From JAVJUV01 sp040220415 (GTDB lineage: Bacteria > Pseudomonadota > Alphaproteobacteria > Rhodobacterales > Rhodobacteraceae), in assembly GCA_040220415.1 (NCBI GenBank), contig JAVJUV010000089.1:62001-126000 (forward strand): a stretch of 64,000 nt of DNA, written 5' to 3'. Position numbers and translations under genes: made by a program. The notes beneath the pieces were generated by a model. It saw only the letters and a list, made by a program, of their open reading frames with translations. It searched no databases and was not told where the DNA came from. Position 1 is the first letter of the stretch. Each line of letters opens with the position of its first letter. Below, in pieces: positions 32,119-41,738 of this stretch.

Positions 32119-33609
32119 ATGAGCGACAAATCGTTCAATCGTGTTTCAAGACGCCACGTGCTGGCAGGAATGGCGTCGGCCATCGGCACAGGCGCATTCG
32201 CACGTGCGCCCGAAACCAGCGAACGGCCTCTTCCCAGGGGACAGGTTCCAAGTCTTGTTTCACCTTCGGTAAGTGAAAGGCTGGTCCGTGACGCGGGTCT
32301 TGGTGGTGCCGTCGGATTCGTTGTGGCTGACGTGGCGACGGGCGACATCCTGGAGGCGCGACTTGCCGAAACCCTGCTGCCACCGGCCTCGACTCTGAAA
32401 GCCGTGACGACGATCTATGCGATCGACCGGCTTGGGCCGAGTTTCAGGTTCCGGACAGAAGTGCTGGCTGCCGGCAAGCTGAAGGACGGGCGTCTGGACG
32501 GCGACCTGATCCTCAAGGGCGGCGGCGATCCGACGTTGGACACCGACCGGATGGCCGACCTTGCGGTCGCGCTTCGTGAAAACGGTTTGCGCGAGGTGAC
32601 CGGGCGTTTCCTGGTGTGTCCGGGCGATTTTCCATCGGGCGACCGCATAGACGACGATCAGCCCGACCACGTGGGATACAACCCGGCTTTCGGCGGGCTG
32701 AACCTGAATTACAACCGGGTGCATTTCGAGTGGGAACGTTCCGGCGACGATTACGCAGTGACGATGCAGGCGCGCGGGTTGCGTTTTCGCCCGGCGACCA
32801 GCGTGGCGCAGATGTCGATCGTGGATCGGTCGGCGCCGGTCTATGATTATTGGTCAACGCGAGAGAAGGACGTCTGGTCGGTGGCGCGTGGCGCCCTTGG
32901 GAACAACGGAGCGAGGTGGTTGCCTGTCCGGTTCCCGGCCGTCTACGCAGGTGATGTATTCCGGACCCTGGCGCGCTCGAATGGAATTGTTCTGGGCCCT
33001 GTCGAGAAAATCGCATCCGTCCACGAGGGTCAACTGTTGGTGGCAACGGAAAGCGATCACCTGGTGCCGGTCTTGGTCGATATGCTGAAATACTCCACCA
33101 ACCTGACGGCAGAGATGACGGGGCTGACCGCTTCGCTGGCCAATGGCGTGCCGGTGAATGGTCTCCTGGGATCGGGCTCTCGCATGGCGGGATGGGCCAT
33201 GGAGAAGTTCGGCGCTATCGGTCTGAAGTTCCGCGATCATTCGGGACTTGGTTATGGGTCCGCAATATCTCCGATCGGAATGGTGCAGATCTTGCAGGCG
33301 AATGCCGGGATCAACGTGCTGATGAAGTCATTCGATCTGTCGCTGGACAAATCGCGTCCAAATCCAAACGGTGTGGAAGTGCGGGCCAAGACCGGCACGC
33401 TGAACTTCGTGAGCTCGCTGGCCGGTTTCGCGAGGACTGCAGGCGGCCGGGAGTTGTGCTTCGCTATCTTCACGGCCGACACCATGCGCCGTGACGCCAT
33501 TCCGCCCGAGCAGCGTGAACGCCCGCAGGGCGCGAAGGGCTGGTCGCGCCGATCGAGGCAGTTGCAAAAGGAACTGATCCGGGGTTGGGCGGCGCGTTTC
33601 GACGCCTGA
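32119..33609 (+). CDS. dacB: D-alanyl-D-alanine carboxypeptidase/endopeptidase, PBP4 type
   Basis: This 496-residue class C penicillin-binding protein (peptidase S13) has all three active-site motifs: SxxK at Ser91-Lys94 (PASTLKAVTT), SxN in KYSTNLTAEM, and KTG in RAKTGTLNF. The N-terminus SRRHVLAGMASAIG is a twin-arginine-like export signal, which is unusual for PBP4 and common in Rhodobacteraceae homologues. It trims or cleaves peptidoglycan cross-links in the periplasm. The start at 32119 places the signal correctly; the frame upstream overlaps nadD. Confidence 0.9.
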   Translation: MSDKSFNRVSRRHVLAGMASAIGTGAFARAPETSERPLPRGQVPSLVSPSVSERLVRDAGLGGAVGFVVADVATGDILEARLAETLLPPASTLKAVTTIYAIDRLGPSFRFRTEVLAAGKLKDGRLDGDLILKGGGDPTLDTDRMADLAVALRENGLREVTGRFLVCPGDFPSGDRIDDDQPDHVGYNPAFGGLNLNYNRVHFEWERSGDDYAVTMQARGLRFRPATSVAQMSIVDRSAPVYDYWSTREKDVWSVARGALGNNGARWLPVRFPAVYAGDVFRTLARSNGIVLGPVEKIASVHEGQLLVATESDHLVPVLVDMLKYSTNLTAEMTGLTASLANGVPVNGLLGSGSRMAGWAMEKFGAIGLKFRDHSGLGYGSAISPIGMVQILQANAGINVLMKSFDLSLDKSRPNPNGVEVRAKTGTLNFVSSLAGFARTAGGRELCFAIFTADTMRRDAIPPEQRERPQGAKGWSRRSRQLQKELIRGWAARFDA

Positions 33610-33613
33610 ACCG

Positions 33614-34036
33614 TCAGAGAACCCTGTGGCGTGCCCGCGCGCCGGCCTCGATGGCGGCGGCCAGCAGGCGGTCGATGTTCAGCTCGTATCGCATGTCTTC
33701 CAGAAGCCGAAGCTCGCCTTCCTTCGCCGTGCCGTCTGCTGCGACCACATCGCAGGCCATAGCGTATGCTGTGTCGAACAGGCGCTCGGGCAGTGTCGTG
33801 CGGACCGTTGCCCAAAGAATGTCGAGCCCCTCTTCCTCGGCGAGCATGTCGAAAACCGTATTCGAAACCTCCTTTATCCGCTCGATGTCGTAGTCGGCGA
33901 AGACCGGAAGATGGTTCACCATGCGTTCGATGGTTACCAGTTCGGACGTGCGGATGGCGTCGTCCGAGGCGGAAACGGCGATCATGATCGCGATCAGGGT
34001 ATCTTCCGGGGTGAGATCGGAGGTTTCGAGGGGCAA
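33614..34036 (-). CDS. TerB-family protein
   Basis: This 140-residue all-alpha protein of the TerB/DjlA-N family has conserved acidic segments MIAVSASDDAIRTSELV and CDVVAADGTAKEGELRLLEDM, the metal-binding-like DG-E-E repeats of TerB. The family is linked to tellurite resistance and stress signalling, but single copies like this have no known role. It is convergent with dacB (4 bp apart) and divergent from lysK. Confidence 0.82.
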   Translation of the reverse strand: MPLETSDLTPEDTLIAIMIAVSASDDAIRTSELVTIERMVNHLPVFADYDIERIKEVSNTVFDMLAEEEGLDILWATVRTTLPERLFDTAYAMACDVVAADGTAKEGELRLLEDMRYELNIDRLLAAAIEAGARARHRVL

Positions 34037-34152
34037 GTGACTGAGTCCTTCCTAGGTATATGCTTGTATTTATTGACGCCAACCTCCGCCCGCAATAGTT
34101 AGCCGGCCTCTGGTCCGAGGAATGGGCCGGGTGCGAATATGGGAACGACGAA

Positions 34153-35730
34153 ATGACCACGATGCGCGAAGCTGCAATGAATTCGAAGGCCTGGCCGTTC
34201 GAAGAGGCGCGTCGGCTGCTCAAACGCTATGAAAACAATGCTCCCGAGAAGGGATACGTTCTGTTCGAGACGGGCTATGGACCGTCGGGTCTGCCGCACA
34301 TCGGAACCTTCGGTGAGGTGCTACGCACAACGATGATCCGGCGCGCTTTTGAGGTCATCAGCGATATCCCGACCAAGCTGATCTGCTTTTCCGACGACAT
34401 GGACGGGATGCGGAAGGTTCCGGGCAACGTGCCTAACCGTGAGATGCTGGCCGAGCATCTGCAGCGCCCGCTGACTTCGGTGCCCGATCCTTTCGGCACG
34501 CACGAAAGCTTTGGCGGGCATAACAACGCCATGCTGCGCCGATTTCTCGATACGTTCGGGTTCGAGTACGAATTCTACTCGGCGACCGATTTCTACAAGT
34601 CGGGTCAGTTCGACGAGACTCTGCTGCTGGCAGCGGAACGCTACGATGCGCTGATGGAGGTCATGCTTGCGAGCCTGCGCGAGGAACGCCGGCAATCCTA
34701 TTCGATCTTTCTGCCCATCCACCCTGAAACGGGCCGCGTTCTTTATGTGCCGATCAAGCATGTGGATGCGAAGGAAGGCACCGTGACCTTCGACGACGAG
34801 GAAGGACGCGAATGGACGCTGCCGGTCACCGGTGGCCAGGTGAAGCTGCAATGGAAACCGGATTTCGGCGCGCGCTGGGCCGCGCTGGGTGTGGACTTCG
34901 AGATGTATGGCAAGGACCACTCGACCAATACGCCGATCTATGACCGGATTTGCGAGATACTGGGGCAACGCGCGCCAGAACACTTCGTGTATGAACTGTT
35001 CCTGGACGAGAACGGTCAGAAGATTTCGAAGTCATCGGGTAACGGAATCTCGATCGACGAATGGTTGAGATACGCTTCGACCGAAAGCCTGTCGTATTTC
35101 ATGTACCAGAAACCGAAGACGGCGAAGCGGCTGTTCTTCGATGTGATCCCGAAAGCGGTGGACGAGTACCACCAGCAATTGCGCGCATTTCACGAACAGG
35201 ACGATGCGCAGAAGCTGGCCAACCCAGTCTACCACATTCACAATGGTGATGTGCCAGAATCCAACATGGTCGTATCTTTCGCGATGCTGCTGAACCTGGC
35301 CGCCGTCAGTGGCGCCGAGGACAAGGAGACGCTTTGGGGCTTCATGCGACGCTATGCGCCCGAGGCGTCGCCCGTGAGCCACCCGGACCTTGATGCGGCT
35401 GCCGGGTTCGCGGTGCGGTACTTCAATGATTTTGTCAAGCCCGAGCGAGTTTTCCGGGCACCGGACGCCAAGGAAACGGCTGCCTTAAAGGATCTTCGGG
35501 AACGGCTTGCCTCGTGGGATCAACCGGCGGATCCGGAAGAATTGCAGACGGTTGTCTTCGCGGTTGGGCGCGAACACGGGTTCGAGCCTTTGCGCGACTG
35601 GTTCAAGGCGCTGTACGAGATCATGCTGGGTGCGTCGCAGGGGCCGCGTTTCGGTGGGTTCATCGCGCTTTACGGGGTGACCGAGTCGATTGCGCTGATA
35701 GACAAGGCATTAGCGGGCGAACTGGGCTAG
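34153..35730 (+). CDS. lysK: Lysyl-tRNA synthetase, class I
   Basis: This 525-residue class I LysRS charges tRNA-Lys. The HIGH-type motif is GPSGLPHIGTF and the KMSKS-type motif is QKISKSSGNG. The class I enzyme, rather than the class II LysS of E. coli, is standard in alphaproteobacteria, which supports the taxonomic reading. The catalytic Rossmann fold is followed by an alpha-helical C-terminal anticodon domain. The start at 34153 gives an 8-residue N-terminal extension before a second ATG at 34177. Confidence 0.95.
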   Translation: MTTMREAAMNSKAWPFEEARRLLKRYENNAPEKGYVLFETGYGPSGLPHIGTFGEVLRTTMIRRAFEVISDIPTKLICFSDDMDGMRKVPGNVPNREMLAEHLQRPLTSVPDPFGTHESFGGHNNAMLRRFLDTFGFEYEFYSATDFYKSGQFDETLLLAAERYDALMEVMLASLREERRQSYSIFLPIHPETGRVLYVPIKHVDAKEGTVTFDDEEGREWTLPVTGGQVKLQWKPDFGARWAALGVDFEMYGKDHSTNTPIYDRICEILGQRAPEHFVYELFLDENGQKISKSSGNGISIDEWLRYASTESLSYFMYQKPKTAKRLFFDVIPKAVDEYHQQLRAFHEQDDAQKLANPVYHIHNGDVPESNMVVSFAMLLNLAAVSGAEDKETLWGFMRRYAPEASPVSHPDLDAAAGFAVRYFNDFVKPERVFRAPDAKETAALKDLRERLASWDQPADPEELQTVVFAVGREHGFEPLRDWFKALYEIMLGASQGPRFGGFIALYGVTESIALIDKALAGELG

Positions 35731-35810
35731 AGACGTTTTCACGCTCAATTGAAACCATTCGTCCCTTCGCGTCGTATCTTCTGAAGGAAGAGCGAACCGA
35801 GGAGGATTCA

Positions 35811-36248
35811 ATGCGTTGTGCTGTTCATCTGACCTGTGTATGGGCGTTTGTCCTGTTGATCGGCATAGCCGGGGCGAGCCGCACGAATGCCGCTGATGTC
35901 ATGCCAGCGGAACCAGGGATCGAGAATACGATCCAAAGCCAGATCGACGCCTTCCTTGTGGACGATTTCGCCACCGCCTTCACATTTGCCTCGCCCGGCA
36001 TCAAGACGCTGTTCGGATCGCCCGATCGCTTCGGTCAGATGGTCCGGAACGGCTTTCCCATGGTCTGGCGGCCGGGAGAGGTGCGGTTCCTGGAGTTGCG
36101 CGACATCGACGGGGCGCTTTGGCAGAAGGTGATGATCCGCGATCAGTCGGGAGAGATACACATGCTGGACTATCAGATGATACGTGGTGCCGAGGGCTGG
36201 CGCATCAACGGGGTGCAGATACTGCGTGCGCCGGATGTAGGGGCGTAG
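35811..36248 (+). CDS. DUF4864-like exported protein
   Basis: This 145-residue secreted protein has an N-terminal signal (residues 1-27, VWAFVLLIGIAGASRTNA). The mature part, with QIDAFLVDDFATAFTFASPGI and GFPMVWRPGEVRF, matches DUF4864, a small NTF2-like or cystatin-like domain without known activity. GAGGAGG lies 5 nt upstream of the ATG at 35811. It follows lysK by 80 bp on the same strand. Confidence 0.8.
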   Translation: MRCAVHLTCVWAFVLLIGIAGASRTNAADVMPAEPGIENTIQSQIDAFLVDDFATAFTFASPGIKTLFGSPDRFGQMVRNGFPMVWRPGEVRFLELRDIDGALWQKVMIRDQSGEIHMLDYQMIRGAEGWRINGVQILRAPDVGA

Positions 36249-36420
36249 AGGCTCAGACGATCCTCGGGATTGCGGGACCGCCCGATAAAGGGCGGTGATG
36301 TCGGGTGCTGTGGTGGCTGGAGGTTCATGGCCGCCGACGCACCGCACTCATGGTTAGCGGCGGATTAATTGCACTGGCCTAGCGTCCGGACCCAACGCGA
36401 AATCGTGGAAAGGGTCAGCG

Positions 36421-38709
36421 ATGAACAAGGCAATCACCGATGGATTGGTACTGATGCCTCCACCGTTTTCCGGCGGCCTGGCGGTCTGGTCCAGCGAAGA
36501 CGGCACGCCGGGTTCGATCACCTATGACGCCATCGGAACGGCGGCTGTCGTGCCGGGAGATGCCGATTTCAAATCCTGCCTCGAGCTTCTGAAGACGGAT
36601 AGCGTGCAAAAAATCCGGTACACAGGTGAAACGCCGATCCTGCCGGGCTGCTATTTGCGGGTTACGGCGCGTGTGAAGGCGGTTTCGGGGGCATTGCCAA
36701 GCGTGAGGATAGCCGGTTGGCCGGGTCAGTCCGGCGGCGCCGCGGCGACGGGGCTGACCGTGTTCGGTCCGGCGGTCAACCTTGTCAGCTATGGCGAGGT
36801 GGTCGAGGTATCGGCCATCATCGGCTCCGGACCAAGAACCGGCGTCGATATGGTCTGGAGTACCCCTGTTCTTTTCGGTCATATTGGCTTGGATCTGACC
36901 GGGCCCTCGGGCGGGATCGTGCGCGTGGACGATCTGACCGTGGAAGATGTCACCGGAGTCTTCCATCGCACCATGATGGACTGGGTAGACGTGCGCGACT
37001 ATGGCGCCATCGGCGATGGAGTGACCGACTGCACGGCGGCCTTCCTGGCTGCAAACACTGCAGCAGCAGGGCGGGGCATCCTGGTTCCGGAAGGCCTCTT
37101 TGCGCTGAGTGACAACGTCACCTTCGAGTATCCTGCGCGGTTCTGGGGAACGGTTACGATTCCGGATGACAAACACCTTGTTCTTCGCAGGAATTTCGAT
37201 CTTCCGACCTATGCGGCCGCGTTCGGCGACGAGGAACTTGCGTTTCGGAAGGCTTTTCAGGCGTTGCTGGTATTCTCGGATCACGAAAGTCTGGACCTTG
37301 GCGGTCGGCGTATAGAGGTGACCGGTCCGATCGATATGGCAGCGGCCGCTGGACAGACGACTTACGAAATCCGTCGCGTGATCAGGAACGGGCAATTGAA
37401 TGTGGTGCCTGGCCCGGCATGGGATACCGAGATCAATACCAGCCTGGCGAGCTATGACGCTGGCCAGCCTGTAACGCTCAGCAACGTCGCAAATTTGGCC
37501 AACATACCCGTGGGCTCGCTTGTCGAGGGCACGGGCGTGGGGCGCGAGGTCTATGTCACCGACAAGAACGTGGGTGCCGGTACGATTACGCTGAGCCAAC
37601 CGTTGCACGCGGCGCCAGCCAGCCAGATCTACACTTTCCGGCGCTACGGGTACGTTCTGGATTTCTCGGGGTTCGCGAAACTGTCGAAATTCACGCTGAC
37701 GGATGTGGAAATCCACTGCCAGGGCGCGGCCAGCGGCATTCTGCTGGCACCTGCAGGCGAAACCTTCCATTTGAAGGACTGCTTCATCACGAAGCCGAAG
37801 GACCGGGGTGTGACAAGCCACGGACTTGGGTGCCAGGATCTGCAGATCGACCGCTGCCATTTCGTCTCGGATGAGCAGGCAGTGGACGCATCGGCGCGGG
37901 TGAGCCTTGGATTCAACCTGAACGCCAATGACGCCAAGATCCGTGACAACAGGTTCCAGCGCTTCGGCACAACGATGGTTCTGCACGGAAACGGCCACCT
38001 GATCGTGGGAAACCATTGGTTCCAGGGAGACAGCGTCACGGACGGTCCGCGGACAGCGGGGCTGGTCTTTACCGAACCGAACGTCAAGTCGGTGGTGACG
38101 GGCAACTACATTGATAACAGCTTCATCGAGTGGACCAACGAGCATGACGCGGCGCCCGATTTCTCGAGCGAGTTTTCGTTCGGTGGCCTGACAATCACCG
38201 GCAATATCTTTACGGTCAACGATGCGGCGAGTTGGTTTTCCTGGATTGTGATCAAGCCCTATGGGGTCGGTCACTTCATCCAGGGGCTAAGCGTGTCCGG
38301 AAACGCGTTCAAATCGTTGAACGGGACGACCGATCGTGTGGAGAGGGTCGACAACACTTTTGCCGATCTTGTCAGCGGTTCTTTCCGGAACATCCTGTTC
38401 GACGGCAATACCTTCAACGGGATCGGGCAGGTGACGCAGAACCCTGCCACACTTCAGTTCGACCAGGCCTCGGATGCGGCGACCTGGACGATTGATGCAG
38501 GCGCCTCTCTGCCGTTCGGCGGCAAGGCGCGCGAGGTCGTGGCGCTGGTGACGGAGGGTGCAATACAGGACGCGGCCAGCGCCACGGTTTTTGCGATGCC
38601 GTTTGTCATTACCGAAGTAGGCGCAGGGCAGGATCAGGTATCGCTGACGTGGCCCGTGCCTGTCCGAGGCCGGGTTCACGTGACAGTGCGGGTGGACAAG
38701 CCGATCTGA
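36421..38709 (+). CDS. Right-handed beta-helix protein, pectate-lyase/GH28-related
   Basis: This 762-residue protein has the Pfam pectate_lyase_3 entry motif DWVDVRDYGAIGDGVTDCT (about residue 190), which starts the parallel beta-helix of phage tailspikes and epimerases. The N-terminal 190 residues resemble carbohydrate-binding or capping folds. Repeated turns such as LTITGNIF, GLSVSGNAF and NILFDGNTF are the helix coils. No signal peptide is visible and no phage genes are near. Relatives act on or bind polysaccharides. It is a free-standing gene 172 bp after the DUF4864 gene. Confidence 0.8.
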   Translation: MNKAITDGLVLMPPPFSGGLAVWSSEDGTPGSITYDAIGTAAVVPGDADFKSCLELLKTDSVQKIRYTGETPILPGCYLRVTARVKAVSGALPSVRIAGWPGQSGGAAATGLTVFGPAVNLVSYGEVVEVSAIIGSGPRTGVDMVWSTPVLFGHIGLDLTGPSGGIVRVDDLTVEDVTGVFHRTMMDWVDVRDYGAIGDGVTDCTAAFLAANTAAAGRGILVPEGLFALSDNVTFEYPARFWGTVTIPDDKHLVLRRNFDLPTYAAAFGDEELAFRKAFQALLVFSDHESLDLGGRRIEVTGPIDMAAAAGQTTYEIRRVIRNGQLNVVPGPAWDTEINTSLASYDAGQPVTLSNVANLANIPVGSLVEGTGVGREVYVTDKNVGAGTITLSQPLHAAPASQIYTFRRYGYVLDFSGFAKLSKFTLTDVEIHCQGAASGILLAPAGETFHLKDCFITKPKDRGVTSHGLGCQDLQIDRCHFVSDEQAVDASARVSLGFNLNANDAKIRDNRFQRFGTTMVLHGNGHLIVGNHWFQGDSVTDGPRTAGLVFTEPNVKSVVTGNYIDNSFIEWTNEHDAAPDFSSEFSFGGLTITGNIFTVNDAASWFSWIVIKPYGVGHFIQGLSVSGNAFKSLNGTTDRVERVDNTFADLVSGSFRNILFDGNTFNGIGQVTQNPATLQFDQASDAATWTIDAGASLPFGGKAREVVALVTEGAIQDAASATVFAMPFVITEVGAGQDQVSLTWPVPVRGRVHVTVRVDKPI

Positions 38710-38719
38710 GCCAGATCAA
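38706..38719 (+). promoter_or_regulatory. Imperfect FNR-like box upstream of the universal stress gene
   Basis: CTGAG-CCAG-ATCAA matches the TTGAT-N4-ATCAA consensus at 8 of 10 positions. It starts inside the last codons of the beta-helix gene and lies 50 bp upstream of the stress-protein ATG. Universal stress proteins are frequent FNR targets, so this is worth testing, but the match is weak. Confidence 0.35.
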
Positions 38720-38768
38720 GGCGGCATCGGCGCTCCTTCTGTTTCCTGCAGGAATAAGGAGGACGCCG

Positions 38769-39179
38769 ATGTACAAGAACATTCTGGTCGCCATCGATCC
38801 ATCGCACGGTCCCGATCAGGAGACTGCGCTACGCATGGCGACGCATCTTGCAGAGGATGCAACCGCGCGGATTACGGCCATGACGGTTGTCGAACCGATC
38901 CCGGCCTCGGTTCTGGCCGAAGCCCCAGAGGACATTGCGGAGCGGGCCGGCGCATTGGCACTTGCCGATTTGCGGAATCTGGTCGGGACACAGTCTGAGG
39001 TGAACACCGTGATCAGACATGGCAGTGCGGGGCCGACCATCGTCGATTACGCTGGAGAGCATGGAATCGACTGCATCGTTCTGGCTTCCCACAAGCCTGG
39101 ACTGACGGACTATTTCCTTGGTTCCACGGCCGCGCGGGTAGTGCGTCACTCGCCTTGCAGCGTACATGTCTTACGATAG
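38769..39179 (+). CDS. Universal stress protein (UspA family)
   Basis: This 136-residue UspA-fold protein begins MYKNILVAIDPSHG and ends LGSTAARVVRHSPCSVHVLR. The G-x2-G-x9-GS(S/T)-type nucleotide motif is represented by ASHKPGLTDYFLGSTAARV, so it may bind ATP. Such proteins help survival under oxygen limitation and starvation. AAGGAGG lies 7 nt upstream of the ATG at 38769. It follows the beta-helix gene but probably has its own promoter. Confidence 0.92.
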   Translation: MYKNILVAIDPSHGPDQETALRMATHLAEDATARITAMTVVEPIPASVLAEAPEDIAERAGALALADLRNLVGTQSEVNTVIRHGSAGPTIVDYAGEHGIDCIVLASHKPGLTDYFLGSTAARVVRHSPCSVHVLR

Positions 39180-39207
39180 ACGATCCAAGTCGTCTAATGG
39201 CTGCCAA

Positions 39208-39540
39208 TCACTCCGTGCCTGTCATAAGGCACATGGCGACGAGCGCGAACGCAACCCCGGTCGCTTGGCGCAGGCCGATGGGTTCGTCGAACAGGATGGC
39301 GCCGATCAAGCAGAGCGCAACAAGCGTAAGCATTGAGTATGCAACCGCAGCCTGTGCCAGACCCATGTTGCGCATGGCGTAAAACCAGCAGACGGCGGAC
39401 GCGGCATAGAGTAGTATTCCGCCAGCCATCGGACGCGAGGAGATCATTTCCCGATCAGCGGCGATCTTGATTAGCGTGTCGCCAAAAATTACAAGCAACG
39501 CCGTAAGCAGCGAGAAGAAGAACCCGTAGGAAAGTGTCAT
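39208..39540 (-). CDS. Single-domain EamA-like small transporter
   Basis: This 110-residue protein has four transmembrane helices and an EamA half-unit: IKIAADREMISSRPMAGG, SAVCWFYAMRNMGLAQAAVAY and ILFDEPIGLRQATGV. It is about half the length of classical DMT exporters, so it must act as a dimer, like SMR proteins, but lacks their TM1 glutamate (Asp is in GDTLIKIA). The ATG at 39540 has no strong ribosome binding site; 39630 is the alternative. Substrate unknown. Confidence 0.72.
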   Translation of the reverse strand: MTLSYGFFFSLLTALLVIFGDTLIKIAADREMISSRPMAGGILLYAASAVCWFYAMRNMGLAQAAVAYSMLTLVALCLIGAILFDEPIGLRQATGVAFALVAMCLMTGTE

Positions 39541-39658
39541 CTGAATACCATAAATGAATTTCTGAAGGCCGACCGTAAACTTGCCGGATTTCAGAAGTGT
39601 TGTTTTCAGTGACCGGCAAGTCAACTCCATTTCCGGTTACGTGAATGTAGCGTGACCG

Positions 39659-40117
39659 TCAGGTTTTGAATTCTGCGGGGCCCAATTTGAATGCCTTTCC
39701 GAAACCCCCGTTCAGCAATCCTTCGATCGGGGTGAGGCGGACAAGATGGAAGTCGGCGAATTCGATATAGAGTTTCGCTTTGGGTTGGTGTGCAAGGTAG
39801 GCCGCCGACGCTTCGGACTTATCGATGAATTCGGCCTCAACCGCCAGTGTCAGACGAGGGTGCGCCAGGGGATCTCCCTTGCCCGGTTCCCCGATCATGA
39901 GCGACGCCCGAGGGTGCGCGCGTAATGCCTCCGTGTGGGGCGCCAGATCCGAAACGAGTGCCAGGAAGCTCTCGTCTTCGGGTGCAAGCGCCACGCGCGA
40001 GGCGAAGGGTTCGCCTTCTCTCAAGACCGCGAGAGCGCCGTGGCGGGCGGTTCTGATCAGGTCTCGCGCCAACCGGCGGGCATCTTCGTCGGTAAGGCGG
40101 AAGGGATCGGTCCGCAT
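39659..40117 (-). CDS. PNPOx-like FMN-binding protein (HugZ-type)
   Basis: This 152-residue split-barrel protein of the pyridoxamine-5'-phosphate-oxidase-like family has RTARHGALAVLREGEPFASRV and LAPHTEALRAHPRASLMIGE, the classical FMN or heme contact strands. The C-terminal FADFHLVRLTPIEGLLNGGFG is typical of the HugZ/heme-utilisation group but the longer C-terminal DUF2470 domain is missing. It may bind FMN, F420 or heme. The next gene on the strand starts 7 bp away. Confidence 0.82.
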   Translation of the reverse strand: MRTDPFRLTDEDARRLARDLIRTARHGALAVLREGEPFASRVALAPEDESFLALVSDLAPHTEALRAHPRASLMIGEPGKGDPLAHPRLTLAVEAEFIDKSEASAAYLAHQPKAKLYIEFADFHLVRLTPIEGLLNGGFGKAFKLGPAEFKT

Positions 40118-40123
40118 CGTATG

Positions 40124-40555
40124 TCACACCGACGGGGCGTCTGCGCAGGCACGGAAAGCCTGAACTTCGGGCGCGGCTCCATCCAGAGGGAAGGCCACCG
40201 CAATATCCTGCAGGAGCGCCGTGGCTGTGCGGTTGAATTCCAGGCCATCCAGGACATTTCCGAAACCGTGATCAGTGACGGTCAGGGTGCGACCATTTTC
40301 GGAAAGGCTGTGGCGGTTCGTGGTTATCGTCAGCGACCGCGAACCTTCGAAAACGAAGGCGAAGATGGCGCCGTCAGGCCACGGCATTTGCCGGGAAACC
40401 GAAATGGCGTAGGGCTCAGACTGGCGCGGATCGTATGTGACTGAGATGCTGGCCTCGGCGGTCCGATCGGACAGGGTGCAAACCGGGGTCGGCGAAAACT
40501 CCCAGCCAAACGCCGGGGTCGCGGTTGCGAGAGCGATGAGTGCGAAGACGCGCAT
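40124..40555 (-). CDS. Exported hypothetical protein
   Basis: This 143-residue protein starts MRVFALIALATATPAFG, a standard Sec signal with cleavage near residue 17. The mature part is beta-rich, with ISVTYDPRQSEPYAISV and FAFVFEGSRSLTITT and two cysteines (PVCTLS and RACADA) likely to form a disulfide. I do not recognise the family. It lies 6 bp upstream of the HugZ-like gene on the same strand, so the two are probably co-transcribed. Confidence 0.65.
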   Translation of the reverse strand: MRVFALIALATATPAFGWEFSPTPVCTLSDRTAEASISVTYDPRQSEPYAISVSRQMPWPDGAIFAFVFEGSRSLTITTNRHSLSENGRTLTVTDHGFGNVLDGLEFNRTATALLQDIAVAFPLDGAAPEVQAFRACADAPSV

Positions 40556-40646
40556 ATCGGAAGTCTAGCGCATTTGACGCAAAGGGGTAGGGAGATGCAG
40601 GACGGTGCCTTTCCCGGGCCGTTTCATCAAAAGGATAAGCCCTGCG

Positions 40647-41042
40647 TCAGGTCGAAGGTCGGCGGGCGATGCAGTCGATCTCCACCAGCGCCCCAACGGC
40701 CAGAGCGGTGACGCCGACGGTCGTCCTGGCAGGGCGACGGTCTGCAGGGAAGTAGGCTTGGTAGGTTTCGTTGAAAGCTGCATAGTCACGTTCGAATTCA
40801 GTCAGAAAACAACGGCATTGAACGACATGCGAAAGGTCGAGGCCGAGTTGCCCCAAGATAAGTGCCAGGTTGTCCATCACGCGTCTTGTTTGAGCTTCCA
40901 CTCCGCCGGGCAGGGGCGCGTCGGGGTCGTTGGGGTCGGTTGGCATCTGACCTGTCAGTATCACCCAGCCATCTGCTTCGACGGCATGGGAGAATGGCGC
41001 GACGGGACGGGGACCGTCGGCGAAGAGGTGGAAATCGGGCAT
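40647..41042 (-). CDS. RidA-like imine deaminase family protein
   Basis: This 131-residue Rid-fold protein starts MPDFHLFADGPRPVAPFSHA and has GWVILTGQMPTDPND. Unlike the Rid protein at 14922, it keeps the catalytic Arg in RPARTTVGVTAL and the downstream GALVEIDCIA, so imine hydrolysis is plausible. Members protect PLP enzymes from 2-aminoacrylate. The start at 41042 has a modest AAGG upstream; a start at 41069 is possible. Confidence 0.85.
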   Translation of the reverse strand: MPDFHLFADGPRPVAPFSHAVEADGWVILTGQMPTDPNDPDAPLPGGVEAQTRRVMDNLALILGQLGLDLSHVVQCRCFLTEFERDYAAFNETYQAYFPADRRPARTTVGVTALAVGALVEIDCIARRPST

Positions 41043-41218
41043 GGCCAGCCTTTGTGTTCTGCGGTGCAAGCGTTACGGTTCGCCGATTGAATGGCAAGAG
41101 GCGTCGGATGACGCGCAAGGACTTCGACGAATTCTTCGGTGCCAGGAACGCGACATCTCACATCGTGTAGCCGGCACCGCGGCGCGCCGGGGGCGGTCGA
41201 GGCGGAGCCGTAGGACTG

Positions 41219-41668
41219 CTACACGCCCAGCCAGGTATTGATGGCTCGGATCACGGGGGTCCGCGGCTGGCTGGTGAACCCTGATTCGAGAGGATAGCGG
41301 CCACTGTTGGTCAGGAGTGTGACCCGTTCTAGTCGGCTGCTGTCGCTTGGATCCCTTTCCTCGGTCGCGCGGCGGATTTCGGTCAGCGGCATATCCAAGG
41401 TGCGTCGCCCGGTCAGACGGAGAACGTGGTGGATGAAGGTATTGGTGGTACGGTCGAAGATGATGCGCTGGAACGGGGCAAAGCGCCAGAGAATCCAGAG
41501 CATCCCGATGCCGAGAGCCGCGACCAGCATCGTCGTGCCCCGGCCATCGACCTGGCCCGTCAGCGCCGAGACGAGCGCGGGGCCGCCCAGGATTGGAAGT
41601 GTTATCCAAAGAAACCAGGGTCGGTCTTCGATGACCAGTCGGTCCGACGTATTCTCGATCACTTTCAT
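41219..41668 (-). CDS. Hypothetical two-helix membrane protein
   Basis: I do not recognise this 149-residue protein. Residues 19-36 and 46-64 are hydrophobic helices (FLWITLPILGGPALVSAL, TMLVAALGIGMLWILWRF). The C-terminal half is soluble and beta-rich (FDRTTNTFIHHVLR), in the manner of small PH-like membrane proteins. A distantly similar layout is seen in the 54028 gene. It is divergent from the monooxygenase gene at 41739. Confidence 0.6.
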   Translation of the reverse strand: MKVIENTSDRLVIEDRPWFLWITLPILGGPALVSALTGQVDGRGTTMLVAALGIGMLWILWRFAPFQRIIFDRTTNTFIHHVLRLTGRRTLDMPLTEIRRATEERDPSDSSRLERVTLLTNSGRYPLESGFTSQPRTPVIRAINTWLGV

Positions 41669-41738
41669 CAGTTGATGATATCAGGGTTTCGGCCGATTGG
41701 ACGATTGATGCTAGACTGACACTCGAGGAGGAACGCTA

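Noticed and set aside
36415..38274. 619-codon minus-strand frame over the beta-helix protein
   Set aside because: No motif, no ribosome binding site, and the plus-strand frame has a recognisable pectate-lyase domain.
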